The translations under genes were made by a program, and so were the position numbers. From Cryphonectria parasitica EP155 (taxonomy: Eukaryota; Ascomycota; Sordariomycetes; Diaporthales; Cryphonectriaceae), in NCBI RefSeq assembly GCF_011745365.1, contig NW_024468910.1, forward strand, positions 1,516,068 to 1,580,067: a stretch of DNA of 64,000 nucleotides, written 5' to 3'. Below, piece after piece: positions 23,513-33,744 of this stretch. Below the pieces are notes generated by a model that saw nothing but the letters and a program-made list of their open reading frames with translations, was not told the DNA's origin and made no database searches. How positions within the stretch are numbered: position 1 is the first letter of the stretch; the number at the start of each line of letters is the position of its first letter.

Positions 23513-24916
23513 TCACCTGTCCCTAGCACCGAGACCTGCAGCTGCTCTGCTCTGCGCCTTCTCCTCCAGCCGTCGGCTCCTGCGTACAGATGCTGTCGAC
23601 AGGGCGTTCGGGGGAGGGACAGGAGGCTTCAGGCCAGACGGCGCTTGTTGGGCGGCAGAGAGCAGCCGGGCGGAAGCTTCGGGTCCCCGGGGCCCACGCT
23701 TCCGACGAGCCTTGGCTATCTTGGCTCCACGAACTCCATCAAGTGCTGTGCATGCTGGTTGTGGAGGCTGCCCAGCTCTGTGACGAAACCCCCTCTTCGG
23801 CTGCTGCTGCTGCTGCTGCTTGTGCTGTAGGGCTGAGGGGGAAGGGGGTGATGGAGAAAGCTCCCCATCCCCATCCCCCGGACGGACGGGCGGTCGGCTT
23901 TCTATCCGCTCGTTACCCCCCAGCCCTTGGAGCATCTTGTCAAGGGCTTGCTCATGCCTTGTCTGTTGCGGGCTGCCGCTGGCAGCAGGTCGGGCACGGT
24001 CGGGGTCTCTGGCCGGGTTCTGCTTCTTTTTCTTCCTCGGCTTCTTCTGCACACGGCCTGGCGACGGGCGGGATGCTGCTGTCCTCGCCTTCTTCTTGCC
24101 TGCCACAGGAATATCAGCCCTCTCCCAGCTCTTCTCTCCCCCATCCCGAGCCTGCCTCGCAGGGGGATATAGCATATCTATCGGCGCAGGCGAGCTGGTC
24201 CGGTATTCGGGTGGTGTCGCATATCTAGAAGGGGGCGATTCGCTTCGAGGGGGCGATCCGCTTTGTTCTGAGCCTCCTTCGTCTCTCGGATGCCATTCCT
24301 CATCTGTTGACTCGTACGGTGGCCAGGCTTCCTGGCTTGCCGGGTCCCCTCCTTCAGAGCTCGAGTGTGCCGAAGGGGGTGATCTTGCTCCTTGTTCGTG
24401 GGATCTGGCGGCGGCGCCAGCTGCCGTCGGGCGCGATGTAGCAGGTTGGCGGAAGACACTAATATCCTTTGATCGTAGCATAAGAGATGCAAAGTATGCA
24501 ACATATGAATCAAAGGACTTCTGACTCTGGATCTTACCGATATCACAATAAGACTGCCAATCCTTATCGATGCGGAATTTCTTAAACGTTCTGGAGAAGT
24601 CCAGCGCTTCCTTCCAGAGCTCGTGCAGCTCTTTCAGCCTCTCCTCCCGCCGCTCCCCGAGCCGGCGGAAAAAGTCAGCTCCGTCCTCAGACATCCGGCC
24701 GACATCGATTACATCGAAAAAGAAAGCCTCCTCGTCCTGCAGTGGTATCGTAATAGTATTGAATTGTCTGGGGAGGGTAGTAAAAATGGTATCAGGGTCT
24801 ACGCCGCTCGGGGTGAACTTGTGGAGCGCGTCTAAACGCTCAGGAAATTGATCGAAATAATAGTCAGGATTGACAGGAGGGAAGATAATCGAATCCCAAT
24901 CTAGGGGCTCGTCCAT
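23513..24916 (-). CDS. 467-aa uncharacterised protein, structured N-terminus and long basic disordered tail
   Basis: Single-exon ORF with ATG at 24916. Residues 1-150 are mixed alpha/beta in composition and start MDEPLDWDSIIFPPVNPDYY; I recall similar uncharacterised proteins in other filamentous ascomycetes but cannot assign a function. Residues about 165-467 are low-complexity: Ser/Pro-rich, then Lys/Arg clusters (KKPRKKKK, possible NLS), a polyglutamine run encoded by CAG repeats and a C-terminal RRSRRLEEK basic patch. No membrane segment or signal peptide. It is head-to-head with the kinase gene at 25357 across 440 bp, so the two may share control. Confidence 0.75.
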   Translation of the reverse strand: MDEPLDWDSIIFPPVNPDYYFDQFPERLDALHKFTPSGVDPDTIFTTLPRQFNTITIPLQDEEAFFFDVIDVGRMSEDGADFFRRLGERREERLKELHELWKEALDFSRTFKKFRIDKDWQSYCDIGKIQSQKSFDSYVAYFASLMLRSKDISVFRQPATSRPTAAGAAARSHEQGARSPPSAHSSSEGGDPASQEAWPPYESTDEEWHPRDEGGSEQSGSPPRSESPPSRYATPPEYRTSSPAPIDMLYPPARQARDGGEKSWERADIPVAGKKKARTAASRPSPGRVQKKPRKKKKQNPARDPDRARPAASGSPQQTRHEQALDKMLQGLGGNERIESRPPVRPGDGDGELSPSPPSPSALQHKQQQQQQPKRGFRHRAGQPPQPACTALDGVRGAKIAKARRKRGPRGPEASARLLSAAQQAPSGLKPPVPPPNALSTASVRRSRRLEEKAQSRAAAGLGARDR

Positions 24917-25356
24917 GATGATGAATGATTAGGGCGTTATAAGTAGGACGAGAGGGCTTTGCGAAGACAGGGCTTCGTGGAGACAGGATGCGAAAGAGCG
25001 CTGGCGATGAAGACGTTGGGGGTGGGAAAAGAGAGGAACAGCGGGTACGGCGAAGCGTTGAGGGGGCGTGTGTGGCCCGTGCTTCACTATGGGGAAGGGG
25101 TCTGTTCCGCTGCGATTTAGCGGCAGACAAGCCGAGGCAGTAAATTAGGTTTGGTTTGCTGCACTGACAACACAGCACGGCAAGGTTCCGAGACCAGCCC
25201 ATTATTTATTGCCAGGCTACAGGAGTTGTCCGCTTCTCTTCTCGTCTTCGAGATGTATCGAGTACTTGAACAAAGACTTTGCTGCAAATCCAATCCTCCT
25301 CCTCAAATTCACTTTTCAGGACACGCATGGCTTCTCGCCTCGCCAGATAAGCCGTC
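24917..25356. promoter_or_regulatory. Shared divergent promoter region
   Basis: 440 bp between the start codons of the 467-aa gene (-) and the kinase gene (+). No individual element can be assigned with confidence. Confidence 0.4.
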
Positions 25357-26627
25357 ATGACAACCTCGAACCCGGAGAGCCTGGAGAGCACGCAGCCATT
25401 CTCTTCCAGCTCCCACGCAGCCAGGCTCGCCGAGTACACGGGCGGACCAGATGCGGGACAGAACTGGGAGAGCACACAACCCTTCTCTTCCAGCTCCCAC
25501 GCAGCCAGAATCGCCAAGTACACAAGCAGACAACCACCTATCCAGCCCGAGGCGGACCATCTGGAGGACAAGGACAGCACACAGCCGGCGCAGACCTCCG
25601 TCTCAGAGCAACAAGATTTCTTCACAGCCCCGGAAGAGTTCCACTCCGATCCTGTCGAGGGTGCCGATGGCCCTGTGCACGGCAGAGCCCATGGGGCCCA
25701 GCAGGGCGGCGAGCACCAGCCTGCGGAAGTTTCCCTGGACCAGCTGGCCCTGCGCTGGGATCCGCGAATCAGGGTTGTCTTCAGACAGCCCCGGGATCTG
25801 GCCATCCAGATTGACCAAGCCGGACAGCAGGAGGTTACAATGCTCTCGAGGCCTGGATCTGAGGAGCAGCCGCTCTGGCTCAATCTCTTGGGCTGCATAC
25901 AAAGCAGGAGCGAGCCCATGTTCTCCTTGACAGCCGGCAGCATCCAGTGCAAGTTCTTCTATATCCCAAACTGTGACGACATAGTCCTGCTCAATGGTCC
26001 AGTCCCTGTTGAGATACAGTGCGTATCAGATTCAGATTTCTCATCAAAGCTCTTAGAAAAAAGATCTACAACTCTCGGGCCAGGTACTTGGAAGATCTGG
26101 ACAGCTCAGCACAGCTTGGAATTTCAGCTATGGCCTCGCCAGTACTCAGTCGAAATCCAGGAGGGGAGGATACTGGGGAAGAGAAGCTCTGGGGAGATCA
26201 TGCCGCCGGCTACCAAGAGAAGGCGCGCGCCTGGGCCGCGTCTCTTGTTGATGCCTCCTGTGACACCATCGTCATTGCCAGAAGGAGAGGTAGCCTGTGT
26301 AGCATATTCTCTGGATGACGAGGCTTGGTTTGCGTATAAGCCCAGTGAGGGTCAAACGCTTATGGTGCGAGATGAGGATGCAGATGAGGCGGGATATCGT
26401 CTTGCCTATCTGTATTCTAGATGGGAGCGCCGATCGCACTGCGCCTATACCTTCAAAGCCATTCTGAACAGCGACCTGACCAGCACAAAGGCTGTTGTGG
26501 TCAAGATCATCATACGACCACAAGGGATACATGCTGATAAACGCGGAGAAGCGGGGATATGCAGTGCTGCTCAGAGGTGGTATGCTGAGTTCAAACAGCA
26601 TCGTCATCTCGACCATGTAAGCCAGCC

Positions 26628-26662
<35 letters not shown>

Positions 26663-27399
26663 CCTTAACACAGGTAGCCAGTTGCTAGCCAGTTGCTAAT
26701 AAGAGATAGCCCCGGATCGCCCGTCTCCTGGGCTATGACGCGCGATTACATACCCTGTATATTGAGTTCAAAGACCTACCGGACCTCAGCAGCCCCGCCT
26801 GGTGTACCGAGACAGGATCATTCAAGGGGAACTATGCCGATGCATGTCGCGTTCTCGCAGACATCTCGAGCGCTCTGCTCTACCTGGAGGACAAGAACAT
26901 TCTCCATAACGATATCAAGCCAGGCAACATCCTCTACGGCAGAGACACTGCGATGTGCAGAAGGGGCGCAATCCTTATCGACTTTGGTCTAGCCCAGAAG
27001 CCCGGACCTATAGTCGAAGGGGGTACGCCTTGGTATGTTCCCCCAGAATATCGAATTAGACGCAGAGGATATCCGGCAGATATTTGGGCACTCGGCATTT
27101 CTATGCTCTACCTGATAAAGTACATAATGCTGCCAGAGAAGCAGCCCCAATTCCCGGCGTGGCAACTAGCCCAATATCATACCGACTCTCGGGCAAAGAA
27201 ACAGATGAATCAGTGGCTTGAAGAGGTTGAACGACTGCGGTACAATCTGCAGGCTAGGTCTTCGCAAAAATACAGAGAAGGAGTCGAGCTTGAAGAATAT
27301 ATCAGCAAGATGTTGGAGCTGAGTGAGAGCCAACGGATCACCAGGAGAGAACTTGCGCAGCAGACACGGCGATGGACATCGGATATATGCGACAGCTAA
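25357..27399 (+). CDS. 649-aa protein kinase-like protein, two exons
   Basis: Exon 1 is 25357-26616 (420 codons), exon 2 is 26710-27399. The 93-bp intron begins GTAAGC and ends GATAG, phase 0, and contains a (CT)n run. Skipping it joins HLDH to PRIARLLGYD, as expected in a kinase. Catalytic features: K383 in VVVK, H486-N-D488-I-K490 with N493, D511-F-G513, P531-P-E533 and D544-I-W, so it should be an active kinase although the glycine loop is poorly conserved. The first 300 residues are not a known domain to me. They start with a duplicated segment (ESTQPFSSSSHAARLAEYT, residues 10-28 and 38-56) and include a KRRR patch near 288. Substrate unknown. Confidence 0.82.
26617..26709 (+). other. 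Intron of the kinase gene with CT microsatellite
   Basis: GTAAGC donor directly after codon 420 and a TAG acceptor before CCC CGG. The run at about 26630-26659 is (CT)n. An alternative acceptor (ACACAG near 26673) would bring in a stop. Confidence 0.75.
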
Positions 27400-27506
27400 A
27401 AGGAGTGACCACTCCCAGCTGACTGGAAATGATAGTGGTCTATATAGCTGCGTAGAACAGTCGGACTCACACAGAATATGGCTGCTGCGAAGTAATAGTA
27501 ACGTAT

Positions 27507-27816
27507 TGTTGTGATGGCCAGTGTGGTGGTCCTCGGGACGTAAGAGTGAAGTGGGTCGCGGGTCCTCATGCAATATAAGGATACTACCCCCTTTGAAATT
27601 TTTCGGACAGATAGTAACAATGGACATCCTTCTCTTCTCTTTTTCGATTTTGAACCCTCTGGACAGGTCTAAGGCAGGTTTTTCACCCTGCTCTTGTGCC
27701 CGTGTGGCCTTTGTTTGCTGTCCCCTTTTTGTACACGCACGCTTGGGTTGCACGAGCCCTTGCCCATTGCTGGGACGTCCGTTCTTTTGGTGCGACGGCG
27801 CCCTAGTTCTGGTTCA
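27507..27816 (+). repeat. Family-2 LTR (solo or remnant)
   Basis: 310 bp, TGTTGTGATGG...CTGGTTCA, same family as 2077-2395 but with indels. Flanks gtat and atgg do not match, so no target duplication. Followed by a-TGGGGA, reminiscent of the primer-binding position of E elements, and then at once by a family-1 LTR. Confidence 0.8.
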
Positions 27817-27823
27817 ATGGGGA

Positions 27824-28291
27824 TGTAATGAGCACTGCAGTAATCCGAAGATTCCTTAAGTACACAAAGGGGTTTATGCTAACAAGAGCGGTGTCAAAGT
27901 ATAAGTCTTGAATACGGAAATATAACTGAGTAATCTGTGCAAGTGTTCACTGCCTTTGGGGCTATCAGATTGTAGGGTAATCCAATACTTAGATTGACGA
28001 CTGAAGAGCTATATACAAGATCTATCTAGATGGTAGGAAGCGTGCCCTTATATATCTAGCTCTTCAGACCTATTTTGCCTAGTGATCACTTTTGATCACT
28101 CTTGATCACTCCTGATCACTGACTTCTGGTGATCACCGTCCTTTCTGATTGGTCGGCCTATAACCCTAACCCTTGGTTACGTAAGCATGGTGTCATCCTT
28201 CGTGGTCCCGAGGATGTTGGATCCTCTTTAGCTTCCGGCCAGTTGTTCCGGGCCTTTCCTTTGTGACTTCCATGTTAGATGGGTCATAACA
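27824..28291 (-). repeat. Family-1 LTR, divergent subfamily, solo
   Basis: 468 bp from tgtaatgagcactgcag to gggtcataaca. Both ends match the family, but the central part is replaced by a 10-bp-period array of tgatcact (28080-28130). Flanks gggga and accag do not match, so it may be the product of recombination. Confidence 0.8.
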
Positions 28292-28440
28292 ACCAGCCTG
28301 TATCTACCTAAGATAGTGGCTGTCTGTAGCAATAAGGCCCTGCCTGCCCAACGCCTTCTTCCCGCCTGCTAGCTACCGTGACAAATATATTACGAAGGAT
28401 GTGTTATGACCCGTGGTTCAGGCATAAGCTGCCAACGAGA

Positions 28441-28878
28441 TCAAGCCTGTTGATGATCCAATGGTTGCTTTTGGATTGACTTGAGTAGCAGAATCAGGGC
28501 CATTCTCCATGTCTCAATATCCATGTTTGTGAGCAGACGCTTTCTGCAACCAAGAGATTCTGCAGTAATATCGATAGCAGTGCCGAGCAAAGCAGCGCTA
28601 TTGTCAATGCTGTCAGAGTATTGACTGATATCTTCGAGGCTGTATGCATGCCTCACATTCCCAAGTAGCTTTTTCAGCTCCTCTATAGCCTTTGTCCTGG
28701 ATATATTCGGCACTGAATTGTATATCCGTCCACAGTTTTCCTTGAGCACAGCTAGAAGCCAGTGACTTTTAGGAGCAGGCTGCTTTAAAAAGAGCATCAG
28801 GAGCTTGAGCAAATCAGCTGGGACAGCTAGATGAAGTCCATCTAATCTGCATGCACTATACTCCCATATCTCCTTTTA
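28441..28878 (-). pseudogene. Hypothetical gene fragment
   Basis: An open frame of about 145 codons ends at a TGA at 28441. It encodes a helical, Leu-rich sequence with no motif I recognise. Extending upstream meets an in-frame TAA at about 28879, so either a 5' exon is missing or the gene is truncated. It lies between two family-1 LTR remnants. Confidence 0.35.
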
Positions 28879-29224
28879 ACAGCTTCAGTAGCACAGCAGT
28901 TTAGGTATATTTCTTGCGAGAGCTTTTCGCTGATGACAGCAATAATTTAGCAGTGATCTAGCAGCTATAATCTTAGTTGTTTGTCAGGAGTGGCGCTCCC
29001 GCCAAGGCGCCTTCGGAGCGCTAGCAGATCACGTGCCACTCTCTCTTACATAGCCAGCGTGTCGCCTTCTCAATTCTGTTCCTGCACTCAGCAAGAATTA
29101 GTCTTGATACAATCAGAAACCTACCAGCCACCTCTTCAAGCCTGTCTTCTGCTTATGTTATTGTGATTTCGCCTAGCTTCCGTACCAGGTGTTCTGATAC
29201 CTGGTGAGCTGTGCTCCTGATGAT

Positions 29225-29354
29225 TCACCCTTGTAACCCTAACCCTTGATTACCTAATCTTCCCTTAGGTGCATCCGTGCTTTGGGTTGTATTCCCTGTC
29301 TTCCTTGTTGGCAGGGCTTGTTCTGTGATCTGCATGCTAGATGAGTTATAACAA
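29225..29354 (-). repeat. Fragment of a family-1 LTR
   Basis: The end ...gcatgctagatgagttataaca and the internal cttgtaaccctaacccttg match the 5' portion (pol sense) of family-1 LTRs. The other half is not recognisable. Confidence 0.65.
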
Positions 29355-30097
29355 AGTGGTTCAAGTGGTGAAGCATTGCAAGACAAGCAAGCAGCCAAAA
29401 TTGCTAGCAAGTCAAGTGGCAGGCTACCGCTTAACTTAACTTAACTTGCATGGAACGCTGCACCCAACAACCTGCGCTACATCTTCAGCAGCTTCCAGGA
29501 TCTCAGCGAGAAGAACCGTAAGCTCTGGCGGGAGTAATGTCCCGGCGGGATGATAGAAGCCTACGCTGCTCGTTGGCTGGTTTGTATTTGCGCTGTGCGA
29601 ATCATCATTCAGCTATACTCTTCCCCCCCTCTCAAAAAAAAAAAAAAAAAAGACCAGATACGGAAGAGAGGAGGTAATGCAGTTATATGATTGTCTACAG
29701 CGAGAGAGAAAGAAAGAGAGCATCAAGAAAGCATCTCAGCTTCTCGATACCTGCTACTGTTAGATCTTTTTAGTAGTGCAATTTTTTATTTTTATTTTTG
29801 TATCAATGCATCATCTGCTGCTAGAATAGCTGCTGTGAAGAGGCGAGTTGTTTATGCATGCAAGGTTCTATCAAATTAGTAAAGCTACTTTGGATTTTAC
29901 AAGGCACAAATTTTAGAAAGGGAGCATAGTTTTGCATAGAGAGAGAGAGAGTATTCAATGCTGATCAATCTGAGAGGGGTTTAGTGAATTTCGGCAAAAA
30001 GAAAGTCTTATTATTAGCTCTCAAACTTCCAAGTCTTGCAATGGCTTCCTCTCGAATAACCCCTTCTCGAATAACCCCTTCTTGCCTGCCTACCTAT
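29355..30097. other. Intergenic stretch with simple repeats
   Basis: Holds three cttaa units (about 29430-29445), an A18 run (29636-29653), a GA run near 29940 and a duplicated tctcgaataacccctt just before 30098. No convincing gene. Confidence 0.5.
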
Positions 30098-32401
30098 CTA
30101 CCCTGTAACTGCATGCCCGGGTAAGGACGCAGCCCAGCATGAAACCCTCGCCACAGCATATTCCAGCTCTCTCGCAAAGTCGTCCCTCGCCTGTTTCTGC
30201 GATAGCCCGCGCCTCGTCCTCTTCCGGTTCGGGCTGTTAGCGCCTATGGGGCCCAGGGGCGGGCGGCTGCCGCGGAACTCTGCGCGCTCAAAGTCGATAA
30301 TCATGAGGCCGCCGCTGTCTGGGTCGAGCAGGAGGTTGCGCAGCTCCGCGTCGCGGTGGAGGATGTGCAGGCTGTGCACCGCCCTGAGGATGGTGGCGAC
30401 GGCCTCGGCGGCGGCGGCGGCGGCAGCTCTGTCGACTTTGTCACCGCAGCGGAGCAGCGGCTGTCCAGCCCAGCTCAGGAACATAAAGTGCTCGTAGACG
30501 CCACTGTTGTAGTAGTAGGGCAGGACCAGGTCGATGCTGCCGAGACACACGGGGATGTGTTTCCCCTGGATGGGCTGGAGCCGGTCGTATATGTCGTTCT
30601 CGTGCTGCAGACAGGCGCGGTCGAGACCCTCCATGCCCTTGGCGACGAGGGTGTAGCCGTAGGCTGACAGCCGCACCTTGAAGAGGGAGCCGCGCGCCCC
30701 AGAGAGATAGAGCGGCACGCAGTCGGCGTCGCGGCCGCGGTCCGTGGCAAGCTGGTGTCGGACGAGGCGGAGGAACTCGGGCCGGCTGATGTGCTCCTGC
30801 CCGTGGTCGTCCGCGTTGGGGCAGTTCTTGTCCATGGACCCGCCGCCAGATGCTAATCCCAGGAGGCATTGCTGTGTGCAGAACGGCCGGCCCTGGATGT
30901 CTGGCTTTGCTGCTTGGCCCTGGCTCTGCTGCTCGCCTGAGCGCTGTTGTTCTCGCTCCCCACCGCCCCCCGCCGAGCCTGTGCCCGTTGTCGCTACCTT
31001 CCCACCGGTGCGAGATTGTTTCGGAGAAGGGGAAGGGGGATCTTGGTGGTGGTGGTCGTCGTTGTCGTCATCATCGTCGTGGTCGTCGTCGTCTGGACGT
31101 CTAACCTCAGCGTCGAGTTGCTGGCAGCGGGAGCGGGTCCGGATTGGCGATCGCTTAAAGCCCTTCCAGCGCTGAGGCTTATAAGGAGAGGCGCGGGGCT
31201 CCTTGGGTTTGCGCTCCGTCTCAGGGATGTTTCTCAGGATATCGTCGTACTCGACGGCCCAGATCCCAAGCTTCGCGGCCTCATCATGCCATGACTCGGG
31301 CGGTGGACTCGCGCGGACGGCCTGGAGGATAAAGGCAAAGACCTGCGCAACGGCTGTGCGGTGGAGCCTCGTCTCGTCGTCGTCCATGACGTCCAGGTTC
31401 GGCACGCACACCGAGAAGTAGACCGTGGCGGGGTCGTCCGGGATGTGGAGGAAGATGAAAGCCTGTCCCGTGCACACGTAGCCATACTGGATGCCCTTGC
31501 CGATCATGTACGAGAAGAGCTGGGTGACGACGGCTGCGGCGAGTGCCCTGGCCGTGAAGGCGAAGCCCTGGCCGTCCTTGTTAATCACATCGCGTTCGGG
31601 CTGAATTTCCGACCCAAGGCCCGTAACAACCTCGTCGACGCTTAGCTTGTGCGGCGCCTTGTATTCGATAGCAAGCACCGGTATATCCGTGGCGTCCAAA
31701 GTCCTGTATATACAGAACTGGTCGGCAAGATTACCCTTGCCCCTCGCCCTGCGGCGGGCCTTGGGAGCCGCCGGTGGCTTCGGGGCAGAGGCAGAAGCAC
31801 CGGCACGGCCCGTGCCAAGAGACATCTGCCCCATGGGCTCGGAGATGGGATCGTCGTCAGGTGTACCGAGATTCGTATGGCTCTCGAACGTCACGGTTCC
31901 CTGGAGGCCGAGGCTGCTCTGCAGCAGTGGATCCATGTGTGCCCTGTCGACCAGCCTGTGCACCGCGTTCTCGACAGCATCACGCGCAAAGTCCCGGAGC
32001 CCAAGCTCACTGCTGATAGGCTTACAAAATGACTTGACATAGTCTAGCTGATGCTGCGAGGGAAAGGCGGGCAGGGAGGAGAATGAGTCGCCGGCCGAGA
32101 GACGGTCCCAGATCTCCTCTTGTCTCGCCGCGAAGTCGTCCCAGGGGACGATCCGCCGAGGGAAGATCCGGCCGGTCGGATCGGTCGTGTAGCCTTGCGT
32201 GGTCAGAGATGGCTTAGTTATTACCCGGATTGCAACATTGAGCGAGTGGCAGGCCTCGAGATATTGTTGAAGGGTCTGTGGCTGCGACTTTGCTTCGGCC
32301 TCTTCGTGTCGACGTTGCTCCTCTTTGCGTAGACGTTGCTCCTCTTTGCGTAGACTTCGCTCTTCTCGTAACAACCGCCGGAGCTCTTCCGCATCCTCCA
32401 T
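30098..32401 (-). CDS. 767-aa protein: coiled coil, PD-(D/E)XK-like module, kinase-like domain
   Basis: Single long ORF with ATG at 32401. Residues 5-38 form a charged coiled coil (LRKEEQRLRKEEQ repeats; 15-bp repeats at DNA level). Residues about 225-365 contain D236/D239, E246-Y-K248 and Q294-L-F-S-Y298, which fit the D...ExK...QxxxY pattern of PD-(D/E)XK nucleases. Residues about 430-505 are Asp/His- and Ser-rich linker. Residues 555-767 are kinase-like: G568-A-R-G571 loop, K588, E601, H682-R-D684 with N689, and D703-F-E705 (DFE instead of DFG). Fungal crinkler-type effectors are known to combine such nuclease and kinase modules; assignment here is by motif only. No signal peptide or membrane segment. 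Confidence 0.75.
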   Translation of the reverse strand: MEDAEELRRLLREERSLRKEEQRLRKEEQRRHEEAEAKSQPQTLQQYLEACHSLNVAIRVITKPSLTTQGYTTDPTGRIFPRRIVPWDDFAARQEEIWDRLSAGDSFSSLPAFPSQHQLDYVKSFCKPISSELGLRDFARDAVENAVHRLVDRAHMDPLLQSSLGLQGTVTFESHTNLGTPDDDPISEPMGQMSLGTGRAGASASAPKPPAAPKARRRARGKGNLADQFCIYRTLDATDIPVLAIEYKAPHKLSVDEVVTGLGSEIQPERDVINKDGQGFAFTARALAAAVVTQLFSYMIGKGIQYGYVCTGQAFIFLHIPDDPATVYFSVCVPNLDVMDDDETRLHRTAVAQVFAFILQAVRASPPPESWHDEAAKLGIWAVEYDDILRNIPETERKPKEPRASPYKPQRWKGFKRSPIRTRSRCQQLDAEVRRPDDDDHDDDDDNDDHHHQDPPSPSPKQSRTGGKVATTGTGSAGGGGEREQQRSGEQQSQGQAAKPDIQGRPFCTQQCLLGLASGGGSMDKNCPNADDHGQEHISRPEFLRLVRHQLATDRGRDADCVPLYLSGARGSLFKVRLSAYGYTLVAKGMEGLDRACLQHENDIYDRLQPIQGKHIPVCLGSIDLVLPYYYNSGVYEHFMFLSWAGQPLLRCGDKVDRAAAAAAAEAVATILRAVHSLHILHRDAELRNLLLDPDSGGLMIIDFERAEFRGSRPPLGPIGANSPNRKRTRRGLSQKQARDDFARELEYAVARVSCWAASLPGHAVTG

Positions 32402-33150
32402 TATAATTGTAGCAGCACAAGCAGATTAGTTTGTTTACTCCTGCAACAGGAAAGCAAAGCTCGTTGGTGGAGATGGAGGCTTAGGATGTTCAGATGCTAA
32501 TAGAAAAGGGACCAGGCAGGAGGGCAATTTGACAAGACCTGATGGACAAGGCTGACAAGCAAGCGCATATAGGGGATCAGGAATGATATGAGGCTATGAT
32601 TTCCAGATGGGAGAAGTCAGGATTGCGAGATGCAAACTTCCGGGGGGTGCACGAGAATACAGAAAGTTCTGTGCTATATAATGTTATTTGTGATTGCCAC
32701 TAGTGTCGGGCCTATCAAAGGCACCTGATAAGAAAACCCTCGGAAATTATTGCATCACCCGGACAACCAGCTCCAACTCTGGGTTTCATTGACTATTAAC
32801 CCCAACCACTTACCCAACAAACTTCACTTCAATGTGGTTGGTGAATGCCATGACATGCCTTTATGCTTTGAAGTCTGGCAATGTCTCTTTAATATGGCAC
32901 TGCTTAGATTCATTCAAGTCAGTAGCTACAATTTCACATGCACATACCAGCCCTGACAAAAGATTTGTTGAAATTGAAAAATTCAATGCCTAGGAACTAC
33001 CCGTGGGCCTAATGTCAGGACCAATTGTGCCAGCAAGGCTCAGAGCCAGCCAGGCCAGCTGGGTTACAGATGACTAAGCGATATGCAGCTAAGTATAAAG
33101 CAGCACTGCTGGGCAGAACTTAGTTCCTTAGGCTTCAATGTCATTTCTGG
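32402..33150. other. Intergenic stretch upstream of the 767-aa gene
   Basis: Includes the promoter of the minus-strand gene starting at 32401. A 68-codon ORF at 32750 has no recognisable feature and is probably chance. No repeat or RNA gene seen. Confidence 0.45.
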
Positions 33151-33558
33151 TTGTATGCTCTTGAAAGAGAGAAAAGACCTCGCCACATTGCCTTTGCAAC
33201 CTTTCCACCTAACAGTTTGAAGCTTAGCTCTTTTAAAGGAAGCAATCCAGCAAGGCTTTTTATCTTTTTTTTTCCTAGGAGCAGCGCTAATACTAAGCAG
33301 GAGCAGAGCAAACGATCAGACTACTATCCTTTTCGAACTTTCGAGCTTTTAACCTTCGAGCCTTTGATCTTCGAGCCTTTGACCTTCGAGCCTTTAACCT
33401 TCGAGCCTTTGATCTTCAAGCCTTTAACCTTCGAGCCTTTGACCTTCAAGCCTTCAATTTTCGAACTTTCAAGCTTTGAAGATAGCAAGCAAGCAGTGTG
33501 CAAGCAGCATGCAAGAAGCATTCAGAAGAGATTCAGAGCATTCGAGTTGCTAGGCTAG
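33151..33558 (+). other. ORF spanning a 15-bp repeat (FEPLT-type pentapeptides)
   Basis: A 135-codon ORF whose middle is about nine pentapeptides of the kind FEPLT/FEPLI, encoded by the array at 33340-33470, and whose end runs into the 82-bp repeats. The open frame probably follows from the 15-bp period rather than from a real gene. Confidence 0.3.
33340..33470. repeat. 15-bp tandem repeat (ttcgagcctttgacc)
   Basis: About nine units with single-base variation (gacc, gatc, aacc endings; cgag or caag). Confidence 0.9.
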
Positions 33559-33735
33559 AGCAAACAGCGAGCAAGCAATATGCAAGCAGCATGCAAGAAG
33601 CATTCAGAAGAAATTCAGAGCATTCGAGTTGCTAAGCTAGAGCAAACAGCAAGCAAGCAGTATGCAAGCAGCATGCAAGAAGCATTCAGAAGAGATTCAG
33701 AGCATTCGAGTTGCTAAGCTAGAGCAAACAGCAAG
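33485..33735. repeat. 82-bp tandem repeat, three units
   Basis: The marker gcattcagaag recurs at 33518, 33600 and 33682. Units contain shorter gcaagcag repeats. The array ends where the Fot1/pogo element begins. Confidence 0.9.
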
Positions 33736-33744
33736 CAAGCAGTA

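Noticed and set aside
28402..29354. A 950-bp unit bounded by inverted TGTTATRAC ends, possibly a DNA transposon.
   Set aside because: The right end is plainly an LTR fragment, and the left match is only about 11 bp, so chance or LTR debris is more likely.
30246..32332. Many plus-strand ORFs opposite the 767-aa gene.
   Set aside because: GC-rich shadows of the long minus-strand ORF, with no motif of their own.
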